The notes below the pieces were generated by a model. That model ran no database searches and was not told where the DNA came from. It worked only from the letters and a program-made list of their open reading frames with translations. A DNA stretch of 64,000 nt from Anniella stebbinsi (taxonomy: Eukaryota > Chordata > Lepidosauria > Squamata > Anniellidae), in NCBI GenBank assembly GCA_029215795.1, contig JARDYH010000003.1, forward strand, positions 170,822,382 through 170,886,381, read 5' to 3'. Of this stretch, positions 46,945-58,982 are shown piece after piece. Every line of letters begins with the position of its first letter. The stretch's first letter is position 1. Both the position numbers and the translations under genes were made by a program.

Positions 46945-49300
46945 CCGCTTCACCCTTATCTTCACTTCATATGGCTGGCCGAAACAGCTTCAATGTGAAA
47001 GCCGTAGACTGCCGGCCTGTGCGAAAAGACTGTCTAATTATGGAGCTGCCAGTTAAGCCGAATTACACAGATCTGCTACCAGCAAATAAGAACTCTGTGA
47101 AGTCCACATTTTCATTCACTAATCAATTCACTACAGTTTCCTGTCCTCTTCACTCTTTTCCAAGCTGCAATCAAGTGTAAAAATTACAAAAAGTGTTGAG
47201 ATCTTCTAAACTCAAACATTTTAATACATTGCAATAGGTTTAAATCTTCAGCTACACAGACACCTACATTGGATCACAGATTGGGCCTATACGGAGCCTA
47301 GGCCAGGGTGAACCACGTACATTCAGAAAACATGACAAGCTGATAACCACATGATAGGATGGCAAAGAGCCGACTTCAGCCATATGAAAAGTCTTCCTAA
47401 GACTTGTCGCTCTATCATTCAACATGACAAACTACCTAGTGAAATATGCATCTAGTTTTCAACTAGATGCATATTTCATAAAACTGTATCTACAAGAATT
47501 TTGGATGAACTTCTGGATTTTATATGAAAATATGAATAGTATTGAATTGGTGTGATGATAACACTGGTCCTAATTCTTAGAGCTCTTTGAATCCTGCTTT
47601 TATTTTATTTGTATTTCTGGGGGGCTGTCTACATGCTTGGAAAGACCTAGGTGGGTGTGCATTGGCGCGGTGTTGATTCTCTGAGGCTTTCGGCCGAAGC
47701 TGCGGAGAAAAAAAGTCCGGGACTTACTATGACTTTTTTCTCTGAGGCAAGGTGAGGATGTGCAAGACAGTGTCAAGACAGCCCCTCACCTCACTCCAGA
47801 GTCACAGTGGAGGCCTGGTGAAAGGCAACTAGCGATTGGTCGCCTTTCACCATGAAGATGGCGGGGGCAGCTCCAGTCCCTGGATGGCTGCCCAGAAACC
47901 CCACACTCCCTCTTTGGCATTGAGATTACCCGACATCACCCTGGGGGAAGGAAAGTGTGGGGGTTTTGAGGGACACAGTGCCAACTCAGCGTTGTGAATA
48001 CATCCCTTGAGACATCCCCTGGGTATCTCTTGTGGGTCATCTCCCTTTCCCCCGAGTTTCACCCTCTCTCTCTCTCTCTCTTGCTATTAATGTCCTTCTC
48101 TTTCTTTTCTATGTTTGCTGGGTTTTAAACATGGGTTATCCAGGAAGGGCTGCTGCTGCTGTAGCTTTGTTTATTTTCCATTCTAACATTAACACAAGTA
48201 TTTCAGTAAGCTTTAAAAGTTGGAAATGTTTGCATGTTATATGTGTATTAGGGATTAAGGTGTTCCATTTGAGTTTTGCAAACATTACTTTTCTTTTTTA
48301 AACTCTTGCCATTCTGCTACCATGGCAAGATCAATAGTTTTCAATATGTGACCCCCGAAATAGACAATACATAATCCCAAAGCAATTTCATTATTTATTA
48401 ACACTAGGGACCAACATATTGAATAACAAGGACCTTGATGGTACATAATTATGTTTCTATAGCGTAATGTAACAAATAACTACTAGGGAGGAGAAGCCTA
48501 TTTAAAAGACTAACCACATTCTACAAATATCTATAATTTAAGTAACCCTATGGAGGAATATTTTAATTATAAAGCATCAAAATGCAGGTTGTAGTTACTG
48601 GATGAGCAGCAACTTAGACCATATTCAGTTTGAACACTGGCCACCATGACAACATCCTTTCCTAGGACTGGGATTGGGCTAAAAGAATGCATGCATTTAG
48701 TACTATAGAATTAAAAACGTGCGTAATCTGTACAAATAGATGATGATATCTTTTGTTTCAAGAATCTGCAAAGCAGATGATTCACCTATTGCAGGGTTGC
48801 AGAACATCTTTCAGGCCAAGGGCCAAATTCCATTCCAGCAAAGCCCTTGGGAGCCACATTAAATTGGTGGGTGGGACAAAAGCCAATGGGGAAGGGCCAA
48901 AAAACCAGTTCTTACTACCAATAACTAAGTCTTAGGCATTTCAACCCTTTAGCATGGGGAAAAACTGCACAAAAGCAATCATACAATCAGTAGATGGGGG
49001 AAAGGGAGCATAGCCATCTGGAGAACCCTGGAGACCGGGTTTGGGAGCACAAGCCTGAGATTACACAACCTTGTCCTAATGAGTGTGCATCTTTCCTGTC
49101 CTAAATCACCTAGCTAATAAAATATGCCATTCAAGTGTTGCTGGATATGTGCACTCCCAAGACCCAATCTCTGGAACTACAACATGAAGGATGTTACCAC
49201 CACAGAGACCAAAGTCTGATGATCCAACGCTAAAATTTCACCAAGCCCATGCACCATGATTGCTCAGGAGCACAATTGTTAATAAAGGCAATAGAAAGAC
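46945..49300. other. Intronic sequence without recognised gene
   Basis: Contains a GC-richer stretch at 47625-48010 with GTGTGCATTGGCGCGG and ATGGCGGGGGC motifs that may be an unnamed repeat, and a short CT run at 48064-48082. The rest shows nothing I can assign. Confidence 0.4.
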
Positions 49301-49309
49301 ACAGTTGAA

Positions 49310-49478
49310 TTATTATTATGTATCTGTTTCTCGCTTGTGGTGGTTTTTCTAGGTGGACATGACAGGCTTTGCCATGTCATGTTGTCTTTTACTGTTTCAG
49401 GAATTTCCTGATATTTGAGCATGTTTTAAGTATGACTGTTTTCTGGATGTTGGTGTGGATATATTTTGGTTGTTGTTA

Positions 49479-49515
<37 letters not shown>

Positions 49516-49715
49516 ATCTCTTTCTTGCTCATGGTGGTTTTTCTAGATGAACATGATGGGCTTTGCCAAGTCATGCTGTCTTTTATTGATTCAGGAATTT
49601 CCAGATGATTGAGCATGTTTTAATTATGACAGCTTCCTGGATGATGATGTTGTTGCTGCTGCTGCTGCTATTATTATTGTTATTATTAGTAGTATTTTAA
49701 CCATCCAATGGCCAG
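49310..49715. repeat. Two tandem copies of a ~194-bp unit with ATT tracts
   Basis: GGTGGTTTTTCTAGGTGGAC at 49339 recurs as GGTGGTTTTTCTAGATGAAC at 49533. The following blocks also recur (TTTGCCATGTCATG/TTTGCCAAGTCATG and GAGCATGTTTTAA). Each copy is followed by a microsatellite (ATT at 49480-49510, GCT/ATT at 49655-49690). The copies are about 80-90% alike by eye, so old. Confidence 0.75.
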
Positions 49716-51895
49716 AACAAATTTTCTTAACAGGTACTCGGTTTAGAAGCCGGACCCTGCTGGTAGAACAGACAAGATGATGCCTTGATTATGATGAAGC
49801 AAGACTGGTGAAAAAATGACTAGAACTATTGAGTTCAGCTCCAATTATTGCAGTAGTTTTACATAAGTAAGGCTTTCTGAAGCATTTCTAGCATGGGTCT
49901 GTGTATTAAATCCACAGTTGATAAATTAACTCTTAGTGAAGGCAGGAAGCAACCGTATTGAAAGCTGATAGAGACAATTTGAAATTTCAGCAGTGTAAAG
50001 CCCAATTAGAAAGGTACATATACCTGGAGAAAGACACAAACCATGGGAAATCAACATACACATAGATGTTCTTTTCCAAAAGGGAGGGCTGGGTAGACAG
50101 AATGCTGCAGGCTGTAGTGACCTCATTCTTGGCTTCTTCAGGAGAAAGGTTTACATGGCCAAATGATCATTGGTCATAATTCAGAAGTAAAAGGATACAC
50201 AAACCTAGCCATGCACCCAACTTATAATAATATCTTAAATAAGTGGCCCTCCTCAAATTTTGAAATCACCTCTGGGCATCACTATTGTTTCAGTGTGAAG
50301 AATACAACATATAATATTAAATCCAAACTCCACTATCATTCCCTATGGTATGGAATTTTTACAAAATCACATGTACTGACATCAACAGCCAAGAAGTGTG
50401 GGGTGGGGAGGGGGGAAGGAATTACCTTTAGAGACATGTAATGAATGATAGCCATTATGATCTGATATCAGGTCCATCAAGAAGGAGGAACACAGCTTAA
50501 AGCAGTTCTAGATCATGTATGCTTTGGTCAATGGCCATTGCAACTTTCCAGAGAATAAAACCAATATTTCAGAGATACATCTTCCAAAGATTCAATTTCA
50601 AGATGAAAACTTTAAAGTTAGACTTTAACACAATGAACTGCACATTAGCCAGATATACCCATGGATTTGTCAGATTAATGCATCACCATGGTGGTTGACT
50701 GCTGAGCCTGAAATAATTTTTGCATGAATTCTCAAGACTGCCAAAGCATAAAGAGAAACCCTAAGGATCACAAAAATATCAGTTATCAGACAGTAGATAA
50801 CTTTTCTGGAACAGTATGTGACTGTAAATGGGCTAAAATGGCGCCAAGAAACTGGGAGATCTTCCAACTTGGAAGTTCCACAAACACAAATCAATCGGGC
50901 CAACAGAATCTGGTTGTAACTGCCATCAATCATGGCAGTTGGCATGGTTTGAAAGCCATAAAGGGATATCTAAGCTAGGGAAGTAATAGTAGTCAGATAA
51001 GAGGCTCTCTTATCATTTTGATATTTCCTAAACCAGTTTGAAAAATGTGAATTTAAAATAATTTGCCTATCAAATAGGCTTTCATGATAAAAAAGCCAAT
51101 CTCAGAGATTAATACCAGTGTGAGGAAGGGTTTACCAATCTGCTGGAACAGAGTACAGCCAATGTAGCTTACCATATCTAGCAACCTAACTTTTACAACT
51201 TTGTAGTGTGCCATAGCACAGTTTTGGGAAATGGCTATCCTGGGGTATTTTTCAGTTCTCTCATATGACTGAGTACGGTATTGCATATGCAGGCTCTAAC
51301 TGGTGGGAGTGCAACCTTTGCCTGAATCAAACCTGCTTGATTGCAGGAGGAAGAACTAAAATAATTTTATTTAAAAATAATATATTATTTCAAGATTTCC
51401 AATTTTGCAACTCAAAAATCTGTTACACAGAGAATTTAAGCTACTGCTTTACTTTGGGAATATTTTAGGGTAGGACTCATCAAAAATGCACCTTTCAGTT
51501 GCAATGTTATAGTCCCTGGGAGGGTGAACCAGAGGCCATAGGGATTCATTGGAACTGAGGGAAGAGAGAGAAAGGTCTGTTCTTGGAGGGGGGAAATCTG
51601 ATCTCAGTTTCTCTGGAAACTTTTATACCAGTTCCTTTCCAATGTCAGAACTACAACATTGGGAAGGGATAAAAGAGGGTATGTTGGGGTGGGCATTGTG
51701 GGGCATTGTGGGAGAGGCTGTTGATCCCGCTGATCCAAAGCTCTCCTGGCTCCCAGACATGCCCCCAAACAAGTTAATGATTTATGCCAGCCTTAGAGCT
51801 GGTGTAGATAAACTAATTTGTTTTTAAAAAGAGGGGGGTGGAATTGGGTGAGGAGGAGGAAACGGAAATATTACTCCTCCCTCTCCCTGCCAGGC

Positions 51896-52366
51896 TTACA
51901 TCAGCAGAGCTTTGGATTTGTCACAGGGTGCAGCATCGGAGCAGTAGGCGAGAGCAAGTCGGATTGTCCTATTCGTGCAGTAACATTGTAGCAGGGTGCC
52001 GATAGTTCCAAAAACAGGGCCGCCGCAGTAGAGGCGAGCATTTGCTCCTCCACCTGAATCAGCGGGAGAGCTTCGCGCAGGCCCTGCAACCACCCATAAC
52101 TCCCTAGGCCTTGCACTTAGCCTTCTGAAAAAGCCTTCAGGGTTCCTGCCACGGGACACCTCCATGGTGTATGCCATTTTCATACAACTTACAAAATACA
52201 TACACGTGTGTGTGGGGAGGGGGGGAGATGAAGCAAATAATTTCCCCCTCAAAAAAGATTTAAAGTCTCCCCTTCTGCAATTTTGCATGGTTTTCATAGA
52301 TAAAGTTACTTCAATGCTGTATGCCAGTTTCATAACAATTGCACACAAAATAATCAAACAAAACAA
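51896..52366 (-). other. Orphan open region, 156 codons
   Basis: Two overlapping minus-strand frames are open over a locally GC-richer stretch (51901-52150), one reading SGGGANARLYCGGPVFGTIG, the other LREALPLIQVEEQMLASTAA. I recognise neither. It could be a decayed repeat or processed pseudogene. No splice or promoter evidence supports a gene. Confidence 0.25.
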
Positions 52367-52819
52367 ACAAAAACATAGGGGATAAGCATATCCTTTCTTT
52401 TTCTTTTTGTAGAAACTCCAGAGGCTGCTCGTCTACAAAACCTCCTAAACCTATCCATCTGGAACTTGGCAGGCTTGATCCCCTCCAACCCTACAAATTA
52501 AATCCAATTCCATCAAACGGGAACAAAAGATTTAGCTGTTTACTGATTTCCAATCACAGGGCATTATCTAATTCTACTGCTGCACCTCCACTGGTTCTGT
52601 TGTGCCTGTGGGTCCAAGTGCTAGCACAACAGGAACTAACACTTCCTAAAGAACAAGTCAGGGGAGCTCTCTTGAGTGAGCTCCGCTGATGTGGCCCGTT
52701 CTAGAAATGAGCATTTCTATTCATTTCTAGTTGTGTCAGGAACTGAGAACTTCCTGTCCACTAATGGTAGATGCCACTGCCACACAGGCAGTCCTGGACA
52801 CTGCCCATAGTCAGCAGGA

Positions 52820-52970
52820 TGCACGGAACTTCAAATGTCCGAATCAAGTTTTGAATTGAGCTGAATTGGGCAGCCTCTGAATCAATTCAAAGCGAATCGG
52901 CCTCTTTTCAAAATCGCTGAATCGGGGTCCAAACCAAATCTTGTGGCCAGTAGACACCCCTTGTATACTA
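52820..52970. repeat. Possible decayed hAT end
   Basis: Repeated GAATC/GATTC motifs ending ...GGCCAGTAGACACCCCTTG resemble the subterminal zone and CACCCCTA end of the TAGGGATGTGCAC group. Too degraded to find the partner end. Confidence 0.35.
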
Positions 52971-53654
52971 ATTTCTAGCACAATTTCAAATCCATGCTTC
53001 CTATAAATGCAACAAATGAGTAAATAAACAGAAAAGATGCACTTGGCAATAATGCACAAAAGGCACTTAAGTGTTAGAATTCACTTAACAATGAAAAAGT
53101 TGGCTCAGGGAGAAGCTGACTGAAAAGTACCATGAGAACTCTCAATATCACCCTGGATAGACCCCAGAGATATAAAGAGGAGGACTTGAGCCAATGTTTC
53201 ATTTTCAAATAATACCATTTTGACAATGCTGAATCCCATGGCTCAGTCCCTGCCATGTCAACACTGGGCATGTTAGTGTGTTGATTTATTTTTGATAGCA
53301 TCGTTTCCCATTACTTTAAATTCAAAGATGCTTTTTAGCAACATGTCCACTAAGAACGTGCTGAAAACCTATTAAATGAGAGGTAAAACAGCTCATTTCC
53401 CTCCCCTTCCCTTTAAAAATGCATCTTCTCAAAGTCAGCCTTTGCACTACATTTCCACTTTAATATCTGAGCATTTATGCATAAACAGTATCTCTTATTT
53501 GTATTAATGGCACAGAAATGTAAATCCTCACATTCCGGTGGGAAACCATCCCTTATTATATGCAAAGTTAATAGGGACCTCCAACTGTTTCCCAGGCTAG
53601 ACATTTTCACCTCAATCTTCAAAGCAATCTTTTTTACAGGTTGAAAAAAATAAA

Positions 53655-53750
53655 ATAAAACCATTAATACCAGTGTTGCTGGATTGTGCATCACAAGATC
53701 TGGGTTCAATTTCTCAAGAATCTCAGAGGATCTTGAGCTAGTCATTCTAT
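53655..53750 (+). mobile_element. Possible tRNA-derived SINE remnant
   Basis: GATCTGGGTTCAATTTCTC is box B-like, followed by GATCTTGAGCTAGTCATTC, similar to the post-tRNA region of reptile SINEs. Confidence 0.4.
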
Positions 53751-54414
53751 ATGAGATTTCAAAAAGTAATTGACATGAAGCTAACCTGGGCTCCCATCAC
53801 AGTTAATGGCTAAACCTACTGGTAGAAATTTTAGCATTGTCCTTGATAGAAAACGGAGCTGAAAGACAATTCTACAAAGCATTTTTACTGCATGACAATT
53901 TAACTGCGAGCTACTTTGGAAGCTTCAGCTAAGAAGCAGTATAGGAACCAACTTTATTAATACTTGCAAAAACTTGTACTTTTAAGTTATATGGAAATAA
54001 CCAGGATTTAGGTCAGTTTACTTCAACTGGCAAAGCAAATATGTGCTTAAATGAGTTGGAGGCAGCGCTAAATCTTTTGCTTTGCAGCCCAGTTGAGCCA
54101 GTTAAAGGCAATACAACATCATTGGCTTTAATCAGGACTAAATTTACTTTAATCCAAATACTATTGTCTTTGGGGTGATTGTGCACAGGACTGTCAATTT
54201 CAGATCTCAACCTACCACCTGATGATGACCCATCATCTCTTGCTTATAGCCATTCTTATGTAATCAGAGAGCTATACCTATCTCCCCCGAAAGTGGAGAT
54301 TTCATTTTTAGGGCAAAATCCAACAATGTAAGTCCTACTTAGAAGGAAATTGGTACGAAGAGGCCAGGATAGAAGAAAAGCATCATTATAAACATTTAGG
54401 AATACAGAAAACCT

Positions 54415-54660
54415 CACCCTGAAACAGATTATTGGTCCATCTTGTTCAATATTGCCTATACCAGACTTCCCCAACTTGGTGCCCCCCGGATGTGTTGGAC
54501 TCCCATCAATTCCCATCATCCCCAGCCAGCATGGCCAATAACTGGTCTAAGGGATTGGTAGGCGTTCAGATAGGGAGCTTTTCCATCCCTATCTGGAGAT
54601 GCCAAGAGTTGAACCTGTGCTCAAGCCCTGACCTACAGCCCTTCCCATTAAAGGTCTTCC
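54415..54660. repeat. Interspersed LINE-like fragment with a nested foldback MITE piece
   Basis: TGGTCCATCTTGTTCAATAT then a foldback MITE half (CCCCAACTTGGTGCCCCCCG, CCCATCATCCCCAGCCAGCA, 54466-54545), then AGAGTTGAACCTGTGCTCAA. Resembles 43195-43320. Confidence 0.5.
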
Positions 54661-54819
54661 TTCATGAAAATGACCCCCCCCCCAAAAAAAACAACAACAA
54701 CCAAGAACACTTCCTTGACACTGATACACAGGTGCGAAGAAACAGTTGAAAAACATGTTTGGGTTGTGTATAAGGAAAAGAAAAGACAATGGGTGGTAAG
54801 AATAATGCCCAGGGAAGTT

Positions 54820-54873
54820 ATAGGTACAACCCCCTGGAAAGTTTTTGAGACAAGACTGGATAAACATCCATGA
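54820..54873 (+). mobile_element. Decayed LINE coding remnant
   Basis: TTPWKVFETRLDKHP followed by a stop resembles the conserved C-terminal tail of avian-type CR1 ORF2. Short and low support. Confidence 0.4.
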
Positions 54874-55361
54874 GGTTTGATTTAGTTAGAGGTGTTGGAC
54901 TGACAACCCCAGAGGTTCATTGTAGCTTATGAAACATCAACAAAACACACATAATAGCATTATGGCCATTCAGAGAAAGGTAGCCATGTTTAACAGTTAT
55001 ATTTATCAATACAAATTCAAAATTGTTTTCTACTTAACCTAAATATGTTTTTCACTCCATCTTATATATTTGATCTTTGATTAAATCTCTTGTAGGTTGC
55101 TAATCATTAATGTTTTTGGTTTGATTTAGTTAGAGGTGTTGGACTGACAACCCCAGAGGTTCATTGTAGCTTATGAAAAATCAACAAAACACACATAATA
55201 GCATTATGGCCATTCAGAGAAAGGTAGCCATGATTAACAGTTATATTTATCAATACAAATTCAAAATTGTTTTCTACTTAACCTAAATATGTTTTTCACT
55301 CCATCTTATATATTTGATCCTTGATTAAATCTCTTGTAGGTTGCTAATCATTAATGTTTTT
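54874..55361. repeat. Tandem duplication, two copies of 244 bp
   Basis: Copy 1 is 54874-55117 and copy 2 is 55118-55361. By direct comparison they differ at three bases (GAAACATC/GAAAAATC, CATGTTTAAC/CATGATTAAC, GATCTTTG/GATCCTTG), about 98.8% identity. The unit itself is AT-rich and not otherwise repeated in the window. Confidence 0.95.
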
Positions 55362-55647
55362 TTAATTGTTACTAGGCAAACATTTCTTTCATGCCAATGA
55401 CCTATCAAATTTCACAGACATGGTCGTTAATTGGATTCATTCATTTCTAATCTGCTTAAGCCCTTGATGCCGTAATGCCTAACTAAATATACATTCAGAA
55501 CCCTTATTTAAACTGGTAAAAGAAATGTGAGATTCAGCCTTTGAATATAAACCCATATGCCAATGTTATTATGTACTTATCAGGGGGAGCTGGGAGAACA
55601 GTAGAAATAATTTGAGAGATCAACATTTGATGTATCCCTAGCAGAAT

Positions 55648-55725
55648 TTATTTTATTTATTTACTACATTTATTCAACGCATCGTAAAATAAATTTCTCT
55701 AGGCATTTTACAATAATCATAAAAA
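55648..55725 (-). mobile_element. LINE 3' tail fragment
   Basis: TTTATTTATTTACTACATTT then TCTCTAGGCATTTTACAATA is the reversed LINE 3'-end pattern also seen at 677 and 42985. Confidence 0.5.
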
Positions 55726-56003
55726 TGCAAAGAAAAGGGAAAGAAAATTGGGAATGAGGGAATCTCTATCATTATAAGCAAAGATTTCAAGACAACAGAA
55801 CATCATAAGACCATAGATGGGGCCCTAATTAGCAGACCAATGTATAGAAGTCAGTGATGCCAAGGAAGGTTTTCTGGTGCTAATTAAGTTTCTTAATATC
55901 TGTTAATGGGTCCTTCCAGTTGGGACAGTAACCCCTGCACTGGCAACTATTCTAGATAGTGTTTTTGGTTTTAACATGTGGATTTTAAGGCGAAGAAATA
56001 TCA

Positions 56004-56014
56004 GTCTCTCTCTG

Positions 56015-56067
<53 letters not shown>

Positions 56068-56068
56068 T
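56004..56068. repeat. CT then CA microsatellite
   Basis: CTCTGTCTCT runs followed by about eleven CA units. Confidence 0.9.
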
Positions 56069-56833
56069 ATACTACACTGGAAACCTTAGTTGTATGCCTG
56101 TTTAGAGTTTCTGAAATTCCTATTTATTTAATGGCCCACCTTTTGACCTCATGGGGGCCCTAACAACTCAAGATGGTTCTCAAAAGTAACCTTTAGAGGA
56201 CTATCAAAGGCTATGATCGTATGTTTCTACTCTCCTCTGTGAATTAAAGGCACTGACCTCGGTTTATGATCCTTATCAGTAATGTGAAGAGGGCAATTGG
56301 GACTTCAATATATTCTATTATAAAATAGAGATTTCACTGTATTAAGAATCAGATGCCATGTATCTCCATGTGCTAGTGCTATTTTGTACTTGAAAAATAG
56401 AAAGAAAAACAAACCCATAGTGTAATTTTTCCTGTGTTCTCAAGAGAGAAAAGTTGGTTTTATTTGTTATTACTTGAAAAGCCAAGTAAGCCTTGCTTTA
56501 CACTGCATGTCATACAATCTTAAAAATAAATAAATAAATAAACAAACAATTCCAGGGTTCTGTCACATTCTTACCTCTCAATGAAAAAAAAAAGTATTGA
56601 GAGAAGAGCATATACAGACAACAGGGTGGGACTTTTGTCAAATAGGAGTTGACAAAAGTTTCCACTGGCTCCCACTGAATGCTATGGAAAATAAATAAAC
56701 AGCTGTAGTCTGAGACACAATGGAGAGAAAGCAATGCATCATCCATGCCCCAAAACACTGCCCAAGTGACACCAAACAGTGATCACAAGTGCACTCCTTT
56801 ATTTTGTCACTTAAAAGTGAATGGCTGGCACTG

Positions 56834-57052
56834 ACCCGGTTCTCACAATCAAAACAGCCCACTGTAGCTTAAACCATGGATTTGACTATTCAAGCCATGG
56901 CTTGTTATGTCATCCGAACTGGGTTCAGTCAACATGACAAGCCACAGTCAGGCCTTGAATATTCAAAATGACCGCATGCCCACACCACAGCCACTGTAGC
57001 CACCCACACATGGTGCAACCCACCATTGGCTGTTTGATCATGTGAATTGGCC
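56834..57052. repeat. Foldback MITE, diverged
   Basis: The left end GGTTCTCACAATCAAAACAG and right end GGCTGTTTGATCATGTGAAT are inverted with several mismatches. GCCATGGCTTGTTATGTCAT and CATGACAAGCCACAGTCAGG form the inner pair. Confidence 0.6.
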
Positions 57053-57369
57053 CAATTCAGTCGAATGAGGAAAAATAAAGCCCTGTAATTGGGGACAGAC
57101 AATCCCATCCACTGTTTCTGAAATATTCAAACCCACCCTTTACATATATCTCACTTATCATAGCAAGCAGCATTTGGCTACTCGTGCCTATAAACACTCT
57201 TTCTTCAGGTCTGCCATACTTCACAATAGTCTGCCTGCCAGCAGAGGGCATTTCTACAAAGATTACCTCATGGAAAATTTGGCGGGCGCCACATCTTCGT
57301 GATGCATAGGGCTGCAGACTGCAGTGTGCAGGGTCAGAGTCAGGAGTGGGTGGGTTGCTCCTTTTCTCT

Positions 57370-57430
57370 TTCTGACTCTCTTTCCTCTCTCTCTTTCTTC
57401 TCTCTCTCTTTCTCTCTCACACACACACTT
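57370..57430. repeat. CT-rich microsatellite
   Basis: Interrupted CTCTTTCTCTCT runs ending in CACACACAC. Confidence 0.8.
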
Positions 57431-57563
57431 ACACTTTTCCTTCCCAAGCAGCCACCTGTCTGGGAAAATACAGATAGGTCTTCCCAGAGTCTGAACTGAT
57501 GGCATGTGGACGGCTTTTGGAATTAGTCCAAAGGCCACATGAAATTAGGCTGAGGGTCATAGC

Positions 57564-58891
57564 TAGGGATGTGCACTGGATCGGACCCGATCCACGATCC
57601 GAGTCCGGTCCAGTGGGAAATCGGATAAATTATCCGATTTCCGATCCCGCAGCTGGATCGGCCGATCCAATCCGAACCGGTCCGAAAAAGCTCCGAACCG
57701 GTTCGGCGGATCGGCGGATCGGCGGGCGCCCACTGGCGCCCACCGCCGCTTCCATTGGCGGGCGCCAGCGGGCGCCCGCCGATGAAAGTGGACAGCGGGG
57801 GGGGGGGAGGAGGGGGGCACTTACCTTCTCGGCCCGGTGGCTCCCGTCCGGCGCCGGCGCCTACTACTACTAGCAGGCTCCGTGGCCTGCTCTAGGGTGG
57901 CGCGCCGGGTGATGTCATCACCCGGCGCGCTACTCTAGAGCAGGCCGCGGAGCCTGCTGGAAGTAGTAGGCGCCGGCGCCGGACGGGAGCCGCCGGGCCG
58001 GAAAGGTAAGGAGGGGGTGCGTGGAGGGGAGGAGGGGGCGCGCGGAGGGGGGAGGGGGGCCCTTACCTTTCCGGCCCGGCGGCTCCCGTCTGGCGCCGGC
58101 GCCTACTACTCCCAGCAGGCTCCGCGGCCTGCTCTAGGATGGCGCGCCGGGTGATGTCATCACCCGGCGCGCTACTCTAGAGCAGGCCGCGGAGCCTGCT
58201 GGAAGTAGTAGGCGCCGGCGCCGGACGGGAGCCGCCGGGCCGGAAAGGTAAGGAGGGGGTGCGTGGAGGGGAGGAGGGGGCGCGCGGAGGGGGGAGGGGG
58301 GAGGGGGACCCTTACCTTTCCGGCCCGGCGGCTCCCGTCCGGCGCCGGCGCCTACTACTCCCAGCAGGCTCCGCGGCCTGCTCTAGGATGGCGCGCCGGG
58401 TGATGTCATCACCCGGCGCGCTACTCGAGAGTAGGCCGCGGAGCCCGCTGGTAGTAGCCGCCGGCGCCGGACGGGCCGAGAAGGTAAGCAGTGGCGGGGA
58501 AGGGGGCTTACCCCCCCCCCGGAGCCGTCCGCTTCTATCCGCTGGCGCCCGCGGGCGCCAGCGGATGGAAGTGGGCGGCCCCAGGGGGGGTAGGGAGCGC
58601 GGGGGAGGGGGTTTACCTGCCGGGGCCGTCCACAGCAGACGGCCCCGGGGGGGGGAGGGAGTTAGGCCCCCCGTTACCCACCCGCCGCCATTTTTTCCTC
58701 ATAGACTTGCATTGCAATGCAAGTCTATGGGGAAAAAAATGGCGGCCGATCCAAAAATGTACGATTTTTGGGTCGGGATCGGACTCGATCCGGTCCGGGG
58801 GGCCTCCGATTTTGTCCGAACCGGTCCGGGACAAAATTGGAGGTCCCGATCCGGGTCCCGATCCGATCCGGGGGGTCCGTGCACACCCCTA
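57564..58891. mobile_element. GC-rich hAT-type non-autonomous element, copy 2
   Basis: Complete: exact 8-bp duplications GTCATAGC at 57556-57563 and 58892-58899, and termini TAGGGATGTGCAC / GTGCACACCCCTA. Three large palindromic modules are each centred on GGGTGATGTCATCACCC (first at 57907-57923; the others near 58150-58166 and 58398-58414) and bounded by CTTACC and GGTAAG. Smaller modules follow, then the 30-bp palindrome at 58700-58729 inside a wider hairpin with ATGGCGGC arms. It encodes no transposase; the 242- and 133-residue open frames are by-products of GC content. Confidence 0.92.
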
Positions 58892-58982
58892 GTCATAGCC
58901 CATTGGTTGCCCACCCTGGTGTTAAAGGGCACAATGTTCCCTTCCGCCAAGGTCAAAACATGCCCAACCCTCCCATCATGCT

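Noticed and set aside
54874..55361. CRISPR-like or satellite array
   Set aside because: Only two long head-to-tail copies; it is a simple tandem duplication.
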